Below are positions 20,777-30,006 of a stretch of 64,000 nucleotides of DNA, piece after piece. Every line of letters starts with the position of its first letter. Positions within the stretch are counted from its first letter, which is position 1. The notes beneath the pieces are model-generated. The model was not told where the DNA came from. It did no database searches and saw only the letters and a list, made by a program, of their open reading frames with translations. Source of the DNA: Phycisphaeraceae bacterium (GTDB lineage: Bacteria > Planctomycetota > Phycisphaerae > Phycisphaerales > UBA1924); NCBI GenBank assembly GCA_021297895.1, contig JAJTHN010000010.1, positions 116,807-180,806 of the forward strand. Direction: 5' to 3'. Both the position numbers and the translations under genes were made by a program.

Positions 20777-22543
20777 ATGAACCCCTCAGGCACTGTTCGC
20801 GGCGGCGTCGAGACTCGAGCCAATCCAGATCGCGGTGCGCTGTCCCGTCAGACCGCGGGGCGAACCATGGCGCTTGCCGCGGTGCTCGCGCTGGTGGCTT
20901 CCGCGGGGCATGCATCGGCGGACGTGACCTATCGGACGATCGCGCTGCCGGGGACGACGGGGCCGCTCGGCCCCGGGCTCGGCTCCGCGACGTTTACTGC
21001 CGCGGGTCTGGCCCCGGTGGCGGGCATCACGGGCTTTGCTCGTACCTCGGTGTTGAATCAGAGCGGTGATGTCGCGTTCGTCGCCGCATCGTCGCAGGGT
21101 GCCGGAGTGTGGCGGAATATCGGCGGAACGAATCAGGTGATCGCCCGTGCGACAACGGCCTCACCGGCGCCGAGCCTCACCAACTTTGGCGTGAACGCGT
21201 ACCTCGGCCTGACGATGAGCAACGCCAACCAGGTCGGCTTCAGCTACACGTTCACGCCGGGTGGCCAGCTCGGCGTCAACGACGTCGGCCAGTTCCGCTC
21301 CACATCCGCCGGCGCGCTCGAGTTCGTGGCGCGATCGAATGCCGCTGGGGCGCTGCCCAACGGCCAGACCAACTTGTCCGGAGCAACGAGCACGCCGCTC
21401 CAGACGCAGGGCGGCATCATGAGCTTTGTCGGCACATGGGCCGGCGGCCAGCAGGCGCACTTTGTCGGCACTCCGGGCAGTTTCACCGTGGCCCTCCAGT
21501 CCGGGCAGGCCGTCGCGGCGGCGGGCAATGCGGTCATCAGCGGCTTTGACGGCAACCCGGCGTTGAACGACTCCGGCGCCCTCGCCGCCAGCGTCAACTT
21601 CAGCACCGGTTCCGGCGTGCCCGCCGTGACCGGCTCCAACGCTCGCCGTCTGGTGACCACCCGGGGCGGGACCGTGGATGTTCTCGCGTTCAGCGGCGCG
21701 CCGGTGAGCGATCTGCCGGGCGTCAACTTCGCATCCACGGGCACATTCTCTCCGGCGATGAACAACGCGGGGCAGGTCGCCTTCACGTCGGCAACCAGCG
21801 GCGTCGGCATCACCGCGAATATCAACGAGAGCACGATCTTCCGCTCCGACGCCAGCGGCTCGGTCGTCACCGCGCTGCGCGAGCGCACCGGCGTGCCCGG
21901 CCGATCAGACCTGTTCTTCGGCGGGGCCAATACCTCGCTTAGCACGTTCGGCGCGGTGTCCATCAACAAGTTCGGGACGATCCTCGCCCAATCTTCCGGC
22001 AACACCAACGCCGCGGGTACAGCGCTGCCCAACGGCGCGGGACATCAGACGCTCTTTACCATCGATACGAGCGGGCTCATCAGCGTTCTCGCGGTAACCG
22101 GCGATGCCGCCCCCGGCACCGGCGGAACATTCGCCGCGTTCAACGCGTCGCAGCGGGCGATCAATGCCCGCGGTCAGGTTGCGTTCATGGCGACGCTGAA
22201 CGTCGCGGGTGCGGTGACCACCTCAAACGACCTAGGACTCTTCTGCTCCGACGCCACGGGCGCACTTCATCTGGTCGCGCGCGAGGGTTCTCTCTTCCAG
22301 GTCGCCCCGGGTGATTGGCGGACCGTGCAGGACATCGTCTTCTCACGGGCTTCGGTTGGCAATCAGCCGACGGGCGGCGAAGATGGCCGCGGGCTCGTGC
22401 TGAACGACCGCGGCGATGTGGTGTTCAACCTCACCTTCACCGACGGCACGTCTGGAGTGTTCGTGGCGAATGTGCCCGGCCCCGGTGCTGTTGCTCTCTT
22501 TGGCCTTGCGGGCGGTCTGGCGGCGCGTCGCCGTCGGGCCTGA
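20777..22543 (+). CDS. PEP-CTERM exported protein with NxxGxxxF tandem repeats
   Basis: A 588-residue exported protein. ATG 20777 follows AGGAG and gives an N-terminus with a hydrophobic run ending GHASA, a signal peptide with a long basic lead. Seven or more repeats carry N-x-x-G-x-x-x-F (NQSGDVAF, NANQVGF, NNAGQVAF, NKFG, NARGQVAF, NDRGDVVF), the hallmark of a planctomycete repeat family. The C-terminus is a PEP-CTERM sorting tail: VPGPGAVALFGLAGG, then AARRRRA. In known systems an exosortase cuts and anchors such proteins at the cell surface; none is in this window. Its anchor therefore differs from the DNGDF tail of its neighbours. Confidence 0.85.
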   Translation: MNPSGTVRGGVETRANPDRGALSRQTAGRTMALAAVLALVASAGHASADVTYRTIALPGTTGPLGPGLGSATFTAAGLAPVAGITGFARTSVLNQSGDVAFVAASSQGAGVWRNIGGTNQVIARATTASPAPSLTNFGVNAYLGLTMSNANQVGFSYTFTPGGQLGVNDVGQFRSTSAGALEFVARSNAAGALPNGQTNLSGATSTPLQTQGGIMSFVGTWAGGQQAHFVGTPGSFTVALQSGQAVAAAGNAVISGFDGNPALNDSGALAASVNFSTGSGVPAVTGSNARRLVTTRGGTVDVLAFSGAPVSDLPGVNFASTGTFSPAMNNAGQVAFTSATSGVGITANINESTIFRSDASGSVVTALRERTGVPGRSDLFFGGANTSLSTFGAVSINKFGTILAQSSGNTNAAGTALPNGAGHQTLFTIDTSGLISVLAVTGDAAPGTGGTFAAFNASQRAINARGQVAFMATLNVAGAVTTSNDLGLFCSDATGALHLVAREGSLFQVAPGDWRTVQDIVFSRASVGNQPTGGEDGRGLVLNDRGDVVFNLTFTDGTSGVFVANVPGPGAVALFGLAGGLAARRRRA

Positions 22544-22657
22544 TCGTCACGACCACAAAGTGTTCGCGGGCTTCGATTCGCGTCGAACGCCCGCGCTTGC
22601 CGAGCACGTTGATCCCACCGCACGCACGATCGACCATCAGCAGCAGGAGAGTCCGCG

Positions 22658-24079
22658 ATGATCGCTTCCATGCTCCGAACCCGTTCCGCCGGAACCGTTC
22701 TTGCCGCCGGGGTCGCCTTGCTGATTGCCAAGGCTGGTCTGGCCGCGACGCCTCCATCGATCAACTACCTGCCCGCGGCGAGCTCGCTCGTAGTGATTGG
22801 TCTGGATGTGAGCGACGATGGCGCGACGGCGATGGGCTTTGTCAGCGGCGACATCGGGTTCATCTATCGCCGCGATGGAATACCGCAGATCTTCACCGTC
22901 ACCGGTGGCCAGGGTACCGGGGGCCTTTCGGGCATGAGCGCCGATGGTTCGATCTTCGCGGGCGAGTTCAACTCCGGACCGCTTCCGGAGTACTCGCCGG
23001 GATGGACTCAGGCCGCGCTCTACACCATTCCTTCGCTGCTGGGTACGGGGTCGTACACGCCGATTCCCCGCCCACCGGAGGCGATCCGCTGCGATCGAAA
23101 CGGCGTATCCGTTGATGACATCTCCCACGACGGTCAGGCAATCGCCGTCGCGGTCTGGGCCGCATGTCGAACATCACCGGCGATCTGGCGAGCCGATTCG
23201 GGATACACGTTCCTGCCCGAGCTGCCCGGTCTGGAGAGCCAGAGCCACAAGATCTGGCAGCTCAACCGGGACGGCACCGCCGCCGCGGGCTGGTATCAGA
23301 ACGGGACGGGGCCGGGTGGCCGCGGCGGGCTTGTGTGGTCGAACGGCACGCTCATCCGTCTCGATCAGCCGGGCCAGACGATCGTCGGCGAGGCCTACGC
23401 GATCAGCCCGAGCGGTCAGTGGGTTGCTGGAACGCTCGGCTCACCCCGTCTCTATCGCTGGAGTTCGTCCAGAGGCGTTGAGGATCTCGGTGCGGTCTTC
23501 ACCGCGGCGAACCCGACCCAGAACAACCGGCGGAACCCCGTCGCTGCCGCGATCACGGACGATGGAAACCGAATCGTCGGCCAGCACTCCTTCGGGATCG
23601 ATCGCGATGCGTTCATCTGGACGCCGCAGTCCGGCGGCATCAAGCTCACGACCTGGCTCATCTCGCGCGGTCTCGATCTCGATGCGCAGTTCGTGCGACT
23701 GACAAGCTGCGCAGGCATGTCGAGCAACGGTCGCTATCTCACCGGTCAGTATGCCAACGACCTGACCGGTGAAATCGGACCGTTCATCATCGATCTCGGC
23801 CCGGATCACCTGGCCTGCTCGGCGGCCGACATCGCGAACACCGACGGCGAACCCGGAAGCGATCCGGATGGGAGCGTCGACAACGGGGACTTCACCGTCT
23901 TCTTCACCGCCTTTTTCGCTGAGCCCGGAAATCCGATCGCGCTCGAAGCGGATATCGCCGATACCGACGGCGAGCTCGGAATTCCCTGGGGCTCCGGAAT
24001 CGGAGGCCCTGATGGGCAGGTCGATAACGGCGACTTCACGGCGTTCTTCGCCGTGTTCTTCAACGGCTGCCCGAACTGA
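22658..24079 (+). CDS. Exported HAF-repeat protein with DNGDF tandem domain
   Basis: A 473-residue exported protein. ATG 22658 follows AGGAGAG with a good gap and opens a signal peptide ending KAGLAA. Residues about 40-385 contain HAF-type repeats (alternating DGxxxxG and WxxxxG units such as ISPSGQWVAG, RWSSSRGVEDLG, ITDDGNRIVG), probably a beta-propeller-like fold. The last 85 residues form the duplicated ADIANTDG...DNGDF..FF domain ending GCPN. The same architecture occurs in the frameshifted gene at 38926. No enzyme motif is visible. Confidence 0.83.
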   Translation: MIASMLRTRSAGTVLAAGVALLIAKAGLAATPPSINYLPAASSLVVIGLDVSDDGATAMGFVSGDIGFIYRRDGIPQIFTVTGGQGTGGLSGMSADGSIFAGEFNSGPLPEYSPGWTQAALYTIPSLLGTGSYTPIPRPPEAIRCDRNGVSVDDISHDGQAIAVAVWAACRTSPAIWRADSGYTFLPELPGLESQSHKIWQLNRDGTAAAGWYQNGTGPGGRGGLVWSNGTLIRLDQPGQTIVGEAYAISPSGQWVAGTLGSPRLYRWSSSRGVEDLGAVFTAANPTQNNRRNPVAAAITDDGNRIVGQHSFGIDRDAFIWTPQSGGIKLTTWLISRGLDLDAQFVRLTSCAGMSSNGRYLTGQYANDLTGEIGPFIIDLGPDHLACSAADIANTDGEPGSDPDGSVDNGDFTVFFTAFFAEPGNPIALEADIADTDGELGIPWGSGIGGPDGQVDNGDFTAFFAVFFNGCPN

Positions 24080-24681
24080 TTCTTCTCAAGAAGATCCCCG
24101 GTCGTTGCCACGATCAAGAACCGCTCCGAATGCACCCTCACACATGCGCCGATCCGCCACACGAGGCGGACCGGCGCTTGTGTACTTCTGAGGCCATGGA
24201 CCACGGGGCCGCGGTCGAGCGCACCAATGCCGCACAAAGAGATGACAATCGTCGATGCTGAGGTCAGCGTCATGAGTCAGTTTCCCGAGCCGTACGGGCC
24301 GAATTCCGGGCCCCAACTCGGGGAAAGTTCGGTCAATTTGGGCGATCCTCGAGTTCTCGGCCGGATTCAACGGGCTCAGATGAGCTGTACCACGTAGAGA
24401 CGTCACGGGTCAACCCAAGGGTTTTGGGTGAATGGCTGCCGGTCAGACGTCCTAGAACGATGGAATTTGAATCGTTCTCAAGGATTGGGAATTTCACGCA
24501 GTGCGGGCATATTTTTGGCCTAACGAGCCGAAGGCAAAGATCATCCCCGGATGTCAAACTACATCCTCTGAGAGCGGCTTGAGCAGGTCGGCGGCGAGTT
24601 TGGTGGCCGCTTTGTGAAGATGGGCGATATTTTCTTCGGGGTTTAGGCGAGGGAATTTGGGGGCGAGAAGGCGAGCGTGCA
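24080..24681. other. 600-base non-coding gap before the second HTH paralogue
   Basis: No credible gene is visible; small frames on both strands lack ribosome sites and family resemblance. The gap holds a hairpin at 24148-24175. TTGGGA near 24486 with CATATT 17 bases on is a weak promoter-like pair for the gene at 24682. The remaining roughly 160-base stretch before the GTG start could be a leader. Confidence 0.45.
24148..24175 (+). terminator. Hairpin, possible terminator of the HAF-repeat gene
   Basis: Eleven-base arms (24148-24158 and 24165-24175) with one mismatch and a 6-base loop, about 70 bases after the stop. The following bases are only moderately T-rich, so termination is uncertain. 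Confidence 0.35.
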
Positions 24682-26055
24682 GTGAGCGAACAAGAGCTTG
24701 TCCATCTCACTCGAGTTGGTGATCGGCTGATCTCCACCATCAGCAAAGTGATCGCGTCGATGCCGCCGGAGGCTCGCGGCATCAGCGGAATGGCCCGGTG
24801 GCTTGGCGTTCACAAGGCCACGTGCCAACGTGTGGTCGAGGGTGTGCAGCTAAGCGAGGGCGGGCTAACGGCATTCATCCGGTTTCCCGGGGTTCGGGCG
24901 CTGCGTCAGTTTCTGAGCACATGCGAATCGCGCGGGGTGGATGCGGAGGTGGTCGCGGCGGCGCGTGCGGCGGTGGATCAGTTCGCCCAAGTGCTCGAGC
25001 AGCACGATGTGAGCCAGCGCGGTCTTGTGGATCTGATCGCATCGATGCGAGCCCGGGGAACACCGGTCGGCGGCGGCGAACAGGCCGGGGGGCCGGGCGA
25101 AGACAGCCTGGCGCGCAAGCGCAGCGAGGAGCAGCGGCGCGCGCTCTTCGGCGCGAGCCGAGGGCTGACGGGCGAGGAGGTCGAACTCAAGGCGGCGGTC
25201 GCGGTGATGTGGCCGTCGCCGATCGAGCGTGACCGCGTGCGGGTGGCGGTGATCTCGAGCCTTCGGGGGATCCATCGCCAGCGCACGGCGCGACCGATCG
25301 TGCCGTTCATTCTTTCGGGCCCCGAGACGCACCCGACCAATCGCGGCGAGGCGCGGGCGACGGACGCGCCGACGCACGCGCTGATCGAGCGCTTCAGCAG
25401 CACGGCGGTGCGGACCGTGAAGCTGCCGAGCGGGCATGCCCGGACTCTGCTGGTGGCCGACACCGACGGCTCACCGGTGCGCGGGCACAGCGGGCTGGAC
25501 GTGACCGTGATGTTCCGGAGTGACACGCCTCTGAACCCATTGGCGCACCGCGATGCGAGACTGTCGGCGGCGGTGCGGATCGTGCAGCCGACGCGGCAAC
25601 TGGTCAGCCGCGTGTACATCCATCGCTCGCTGCTGGCAAGCGCTCGGGCGGATGTCGGTGTGTATTCGATGGCCGCGCCGCCCGGCGATGGTCCATCGGG
25701 CTCGCCGGATGAATGCTGGTACGAGCGGTTCCCCGAGTCGCCCGTGGTTGGGGTGCTCGACGAATCGACCATCGTGCGCGAGCACTCGCGGGAGCGAGAC
25801 CATCCGACCACGCGGTTCGGGTTCGGCGCAGATGGTGTCAGCCGCTGGGTCGCGGCTCTCTCAACGTATGTCTTCGGCACCAACTCCCTGCGGGAACAGG
25901 ACTTTCGCGCCTTTGAGGTGCGCGAGCGGTACCCGGTTTGGCAGACGGAGTATCGCGTGTCCTTCGACGAGGCGCGGGTTCCTGTCGGTGGCGATGACTC
26001 CGATGGCAGCCGCATCGTCGTGGTCGACCGCGAGCAGCGTCGCGTGACCGAGTAG
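24682..26055 (+). CDS. Unknown protein with N-terminal helix-turn-helix (paralogue of 19288)
   Basis: A 457-residue protein from GTG 24682, unrecognised. Residues about 33-55 (GISGMARWLGVHKATCQRVV) look like a helix-turn-helix. A helical region follows with LRQFL...VVAAARAAVDQ, matching the same place in the protein at 19288, then a basic segment (ERDRVRVAVISSLRGIHRQR) and a mixed strand/helix C-terminal half. It is soluble, with no signal or membrane segment. GTG is chosen because the ORF begins there and its length to the HTH agrees with the paralogue; an AAGG about ten bases upstream could serve as ribosome site. It is followed by the dehydrogenase gene after nine bases. A DNA-binding regulator with a sensor domain is one reading, not proven. 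Confidence 0.7.
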   Translation: MSEQELVHLTRVGDRLISTISKVIASMPPEARGISGMARWLGVHKATCQRVVEGVQLSEGGLTAFIRFPGVRALRQFLSTCESRGVDAEVVAAARAAVDQFAQVLEQHDVSQRGLVDLIASMRARGTPVGGGEQAGGPGEDSLARKRSEEQRRALFGASRGLTGEEVELKAAVAVMWPSPIERDRVRVAVISSLRGIHRQRTARPIVPFILSGPETHPTNRGEARATDAPTHALIERFSSTAVRTVKLPSGHARTLLVADTDGSPVRGHSGLDVTVMFRSDTPLNPLAHRDARLSAAVRIVQPTRQLVSRVYIHRSLLASARADVGVYSMAAPPGDGPSGSPDECWYERFPESPVVGVLDESTIVREHSRERDHPTTRFGFGADGVSRWVAALSTYVFGTNSLREQDFRAFEVRERYPVWQTEYRVSFDEARVPVGGDDSDGSRIVVVDREQRRVTE

Positions 26056-26064
26056 GATCAGGGC

Positions 26065-27063
26065 ATGAGCGAGCGGGCGTTGGATCTGGCCATCACGGGA
26101 GTGGTGCCCGTGCGCGGGCGCGCGGTGGGTGTCGCGCCGGATGCTGCGTCGCCCGATGGCCGGTCGGTGCGTGTGAGAATGTCGTCAGGGCTGTCGCCCA
26201 TGGCGCGGGCGGATCTGCTCTCGTTCGTGCGCGGGGCCGATGCGATCGTGACCATGTTCACGGATCGTGTCGACGATGAGTTTCTCGACGCCGCGGGCCC
26301 GAGTCTGCGCTGCGTGTGCAACTTCGCGGTCGGTACGGACAACATCGACTTTGCAGCGTGCGAACGTCGCGGGATCGTTGTACGAAGCACCCCGGATGTC
26401 GTGACCGAGGGCACAGCCAATCTCGCGATGGGACTGATCCTCGCGTGCGCCCGGCGGATCGTCCAGGCCGATGCGTACGTGCGAACCGGGCGATTCTCGC
26501 GCGAGGGCAACACATTTCCCACCGGCTGGATGGGCATGGATCTTTGCGGGCGCGAGCTGCTCATCGTCGGCGCGGGGCGCATCGGGTACGCGGTGGCGCA
26601 GCGGGCCCTGGCGTTCGGCATGCGCATCGCGTACGTGTCGCGATCACGCAAGCTCGCCTTCGAGATCGCTCCGCTGGCGGCGCGCCGGGTGGAGCTCGAC
26701 GCGGGGCTCGCCAGCGCGGATGTCGTCAGCATTCACACGCCGCTGACGCCCGAGACCCGCGGCATGATCGACGCGCGCCGGCTTTCGCTGCTCAAGCCCG
26801 ACGCGATCATCGTCAACACCGCGCGCGGAGCGGTCATCGACGAGGCGGCGCTTGCGAAGATCCTGTGTGAGCGGCGCATCTGGGGGGCCGGCCTTGACGT
26901 GTTCGAGCACGAGCCGCGGGTTCATCCGGACTTGCCGGGGCTGGACAACGTCGTCATGACGCCGCACATCGGCAGCGCCGAGCAGCGCTGGCGCGAGGAG
27001 ATGACCATCGTCGCGGTGAGCGCCGCGATGGACGGGTGGCGTGCATCGCGGCGCGCAGAGTGA
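26065..27063 (+). CDS. D-2-hydroxyacid dehydrogenase (glyoxylate/hydroxypyruvate reductase-like)
   Basis: A 332-residue cytosolic NAD(P)H-dependent oxidoreductase that interconverts 2-keto acids and D-2-hydroxy acids; the exact substrate cannot be told. It shows a substrate-domain N-terminus with NFAVGTDNID near 88 and GTANLAMGL, and Rossmann fold GAGRIGYAVAQ near 170. It also has the catalytic arginine segment VNTARGAVID near 250, the glutamate in VFEHEP near 280 and the catalytic histidine in MTPHIGSAE near 304. ATG 26065 comes ten bases after the previous stop; the preceding TAGGAT (26053-26058), which includes that stop codon, could also be a -10 box of a leaderless message. It converges on the gene at 27067 with a 3-base gap. 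Confidence 0.92.
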   Translation: MSERALDLAITGVVPVRGRAVGVAPDAASPDGRSVRVRMSSGLSPMARADLLSFVRGADAIVTMFTDRVDDEFLDAAGPSLRCVCNFAVGTDNIDFAACERRGIVVRSTPDVVTEGTANLAMGLILACARRIVQADAYVRTGRFSREGNTFPTGWMGMDLCGRELLIVGAGRIGYAVAQRALAFGMRIAYVSRSRKLAFEIAPLAARRVELDAGLASADVVSIHTPLTPETRGMIDARRLSLLKPDAIIVNTARGAVIDEAALAKILCERRIWGAGLDVFEHEPRVHPDLPGLDNVVMTPHIGSAEQRWREEMTIVAVSAAMDGWRASRRAE

Positions 27064-27066
27064 TGC

Positions 27067-27945
27067 TCAGCGGTCCGGGTCGGTCGTCGTGCAGGTGATC
27101 ACCAGCCGGCCCTCCATCGGCTGAAGGTGCACGATCCGGACCTTCCGTCCGTCGGGCAGGCGGAGCGGCGCGAGCACCGTCAAGGGGCGCTCGCCCCGGA
27201 GCGCGGCGATGATCGGCGCCGTTTCGCGGCGCGAGCGCAGTTCATCGGGCACGGCCCGGCGCGCATCGAAGAACCCCGGCGATTCGTCGCTCGCGCCCGC
27301 GGTGAGCACGAGCCCCGCGGGCATCGGCAGCGAGCCGATGGCCACGCTCGTTGCCTCGAGCCACAAGGAGCCATCGTCGCCGATGCGCGGGGCCAGCGCG
27401 ATCGACAGCACGTCGTCGTGTGCGCCCTGCACAACCCGCGCCGCGAGGATGATCCGCCCGGGGGTAAACCGAGCCTGTACCAGGCGAACCTGCGGCGGCC
27501 ATCGACCGATGTCAGCGCGCGAAAGGACCCAGCGCGGCAACTTGGTCGCCAGCCACGCGGTCGCGGAGTCATCATCCAGTGTCATGCTCCAGGGCTGCGA
27601 GCGCAGCATGGGGGAGTCACCGGGCCGCATCTGATTGATCAGCGTCGTTATGCCGTTCTCGACCGCATCGGCGGTGGCCATCAGCGACGGGTCCGCGGGC
27701 GAGATCGGCCTCCACCATGACGGCACGCGGCCGCCGAGCCAGAGCCCGACCATGATGACCAGCGCGGTGATGCCCGCCAGCGTGATCATGGCCGCGGCAA
27801 CGCGGCGTCTGGTGGTGTTGAGCCGAAGGCGTGCCAGGCGGACGAGCGATCGCCAGTGGACCACGCCCAGCACGCGCGAGAGACGCCCGCCGCGTCGCCC
27901 GACGCGTGCGAGCAATCGCGGGAGCGGATGAACGCGTCGCTTCAC
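27067..27945 (-). CDS. Single-pass membrane protein of unknown function
   Basis: A 292-residue protein. I take GTG 27945 because the upstream gene ends only ten bases earlier and earlier starts would lie deep inside it. The first 45 residues are very basic (cytoplasmic), then one membrane helix (VAAAMITLAGITALVIMVGLW). The rest, about 220 residues, is predicted outside the cytoplasm with alternating strands (RIILAARVVQ, VLSIALAPRI, RKVRIVHLQP). No family is recognised. It is the second gene of a minus-strand pair with the exported protein at 27956, so a joint envelope function is likely. Confidence 0.65.
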   Translation of the reverse strand: MKRRVHPLPRLLARVGRRGGRLSRVLGVVHWRSLVRLARLRLNTTRRRVAAAMITLAGITALVIMVGLWLGGRVPSWWRPISPADPSLMATADAVENGITTLINQMRPGDSPMLRSQPWSMTLDDDSATAWLATKLPRWVLSRADIGRWPPQVRLVQARFTPGRIILAARVVQGAHDDVLSIALAPRIGDDGSLWLEATSVAIGSLPMPAGLVLTAGASDESPGFFDARRAVPDELRSRRETAPIIAALRGERPLTVLAPLRLPDGRKVRIVHLQPMEGRLVITCTTTDPDR

Positions 27946-27955
27946 GTGGAGATCT

Positions 27956-29842
27956 TCAAGGGTTCGCGGGTGCGGCGGGTGCGGCCGGTGCGGTGGGGGG
28001 CGTGGTGGCGGCGGGTGCTTCACCACCGGCGGACCAGATGCGGCGGACCAGTTCGTACAGCGCCGCGTCCTGCGTTCGTCTCGGGTCGGTCGCATCGGCC
28101 ATCGCCGAGAGCCCCGCGGTGCGCCACTCGGCGTTGCCGCTCTGGAAACCGATATACGCCAACAGCAGGCCCGCCTGGCGCGAGGCCACGCCCATGCGGA
28201 TCTCGCGAGCGAGCGTTGCGGCAAGTTCGCTCGCGCGCGCGGGCGGCACGAAAGCCTCGGGCGAGTACCGCGTGCCCGCGAGTTCCGGGTGCTCGCGCAG
28301 CAGCGTTTCGATGTTGCCCGCGGCACTAAGGAACAGCTCCGCACCCAGTTGCGCGTGCGACAGACCAACGCGGGCCATGGCCATCGCGCCGGGCTCGACA
28401 CCCTCAAGCCCGAGCGCCCGGGAGAACGATCCCTCCGCATCGAAGTAGCGCTGCTGTGCAAGGTCCGCCTGGCCCATGGATGTCAGCCGCACGAACGCCT
28501 CCTGATCGCTGATGCCCGGCGGCAGCAGGCGATCGAGGCGCGGGCCACGGGCCACCGCTTCTTCAAGAGCCTTCATCAGCGACTCGCTGTCGGCGATCGC
28601 GGCGGCGCTGAGGATCGGCGGCGTGAGCGAGTTCTCGCGTCGCGCGGCCGCCGCACGCTCGCGGGCGCGGTCGACGGCGCTGGTCCCGGGCGACTCGCGC
28701 TCGGCCTCGGACAGCCGGGCTCCCGCGTCGGGCGTTGCGGGCGTGTTCGCACGGGCCAGAGCCTCACGCCACGGCAGTCGCGCAGCGTCGCACTGCTGGC
28801 GCGGCGAGAGTTCGTCCGTCTGATCGCGGGCCAACCGCTCGCGCAGCCGCGCGAGTTCTTCGCGCCAAATGCGCTCTTCTTCCGGCGATCCGATGCGCGG
28901 TCGCGCATCCGGGTCGGTCCGGCGGTTGTCACCGGTTGCGGGCACGCCGGCGCGGTCATCCGCTGCTCCTGCGGGGCCCGCCGCGGGCGCTCCCGCGGGT
29001 GCGCCGACGGCGACGGAGAAGCGTCGTGCCTCAAGGCTGCTGCGGATGGGCTCGACCGCGCTGGCGTAGGACGTGCTCGTCGAGGGCACGCGGTAGTTCA
29101 ACGCGGAACTGGTGCGCTCCGGTGCCTCTCGTGAGCCAGCGGGTGTTGTTGATGAGAGGCGATCGCTCGCGGGGTCGCGCGTCGAGAGGCGATCGGTCGG
29201 TGTGATCGTGGATGCGACGCCGCGCAGGGGCGAGGCCGTCAGCAGCCGCCGGGTGCCAGGCGCGGCGTTGCGGTCGACGGCGACGATCGTCGGCTGCGAA
29301 CGCTGCGCGGTCTCAAAGTCCGCGATCGATCGGAGCGAGCGCAGGCTCGATGCACTCGCGGCGCTGCTGGAGCGTGACGGCGTGAGGGCCAGGCTCAGCG
29401 CGGGGCTGAGGTCGTTGACCGCGCGACCGGTCGAGAGCGCGAACTGCAGACGCAGCGCATCGCTGGACCGGACCGTCGGCCCCAGTCCGCTGGCGGCGCT
29501 GTCGCGCTGAAAGCGGAACAGTGAGTCGCTGGCGGTGCGGTCGCCGAAGTCGTCGGCGGCGCGATAGCCGACAAAGTCGCGGAAACTCTTGCCGCCGCTG
29601 GCCCGGCCGGAGATCACGTCGTCGTTGAACCGGCGCATGGAGTCCAGATCAGTGGTGCGGTCGTTGGTGCCGTCGCCGCCCTGGCGGCTGTTGGCATCCA
29701 GGGCGCGGCCGCCGCCGGTCTGTCGCGAGCCGTCGAGAGCGCGGCCGCCGCCAAGGGCCTGGGCGAGTCCCGGCGTCGTCAGGGCCCCGATCGCAAAGCC
29801 GGCGATGAGCGAAATGATGGCGGCGTGATGGCGCGTGTGCAT
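27956..29842 (-). CDS. Exported protein with disordered N-half and TPR-like C-half
   Basis: A 628-residue exported protein. ATG 29842 follows GGGAG with six spacer bases and opens a signal peptide ending TTPGLAQA; a start 45 bases upstream would add residues in front of it. Residues 30-340 are Arg/Ser/Ala-rich with few hydrophobics, probably disordered. From about residue 440 helical pairs resembling tetratricopeptide repeats appear (ADLAQQRYFDAEGSFSRALGL, MAMARVGLSHAQLGAELFL). It ends in an Ala/Pro/Thr-rich tail. TPRs usually scaffold protein contacts. It is followed after ten bases by the membrane protein at 27067. Confidence 0.7.
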   Translation of the reverse strand: MHTRHHAAIISLIAGFAIGALTTPGLAQALGGGRALDGSRQTGGGRALDANSRQGGDGTNDRTTDLDSMRRFNDDVISGRASGGKSFRDFVGYRAADDFGDRTASDSLFRFQRDSAASGLGPTVRSSDALRLQFALSTGRAVNDLSPALSLALTPSRSSSAASASSLRSLRSIADFETAQRSQPTIVAVDRNAAPGTRRLLTASPLRGVASTITPTDRLSTRDPASDRLSSTTPAGSREAPERTSSALNYRVPSTSTSYASAVEPIRSSLEARRFSVAVGAPAGAPAAGPAGAADDRAGVPATGDNRRTDPDARPRIGSPEEERIWREELARLRERLARDQTDELSPRQQCDAARLPWREALARANTPATPDAGARLSEAERESPGTSAVDRARERAAAARRENSLTPPILSAAAIADSESLMKALEEAVARGPRLDRLLPPGISDQEAFVRLTSMGQADLAQQRYFDAEGSFSRALGLEGVEPGAMAMARVGLSHAQLGAELFLSAAGNIETLLREHPELAGTRYSPEAFVPPARASELAATLAREIRMGVASRQAGLLLAYIGFQSGNAEWRTAGLSAMADATDPRRTQDAALYELVRRIWSAGGEAPAATTPPTAPAAPAAPANP

Positions 29843-30006
29843 GGAATGCTCCCGGATCGATGTGCCGCCCGCGTCGAGAACGCGCAAACGGCCCTGTATT
29901 CATATGGAGGTGGAGCGATCGGGGTTCGCGCCCTCCGGCGGCCGCGGCGAGATAGAGCCGGGTCGGGTTCTGTGCGTATGCCCGTTCTGGCGGCGTTTGA
30001 TGCACC

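Noticed and set aside
24086..24782. Small minus-strand frames in the gap before 24682
   Set aside because: No ribosome sites, odd composition and overlap with the start of the HTH gene.
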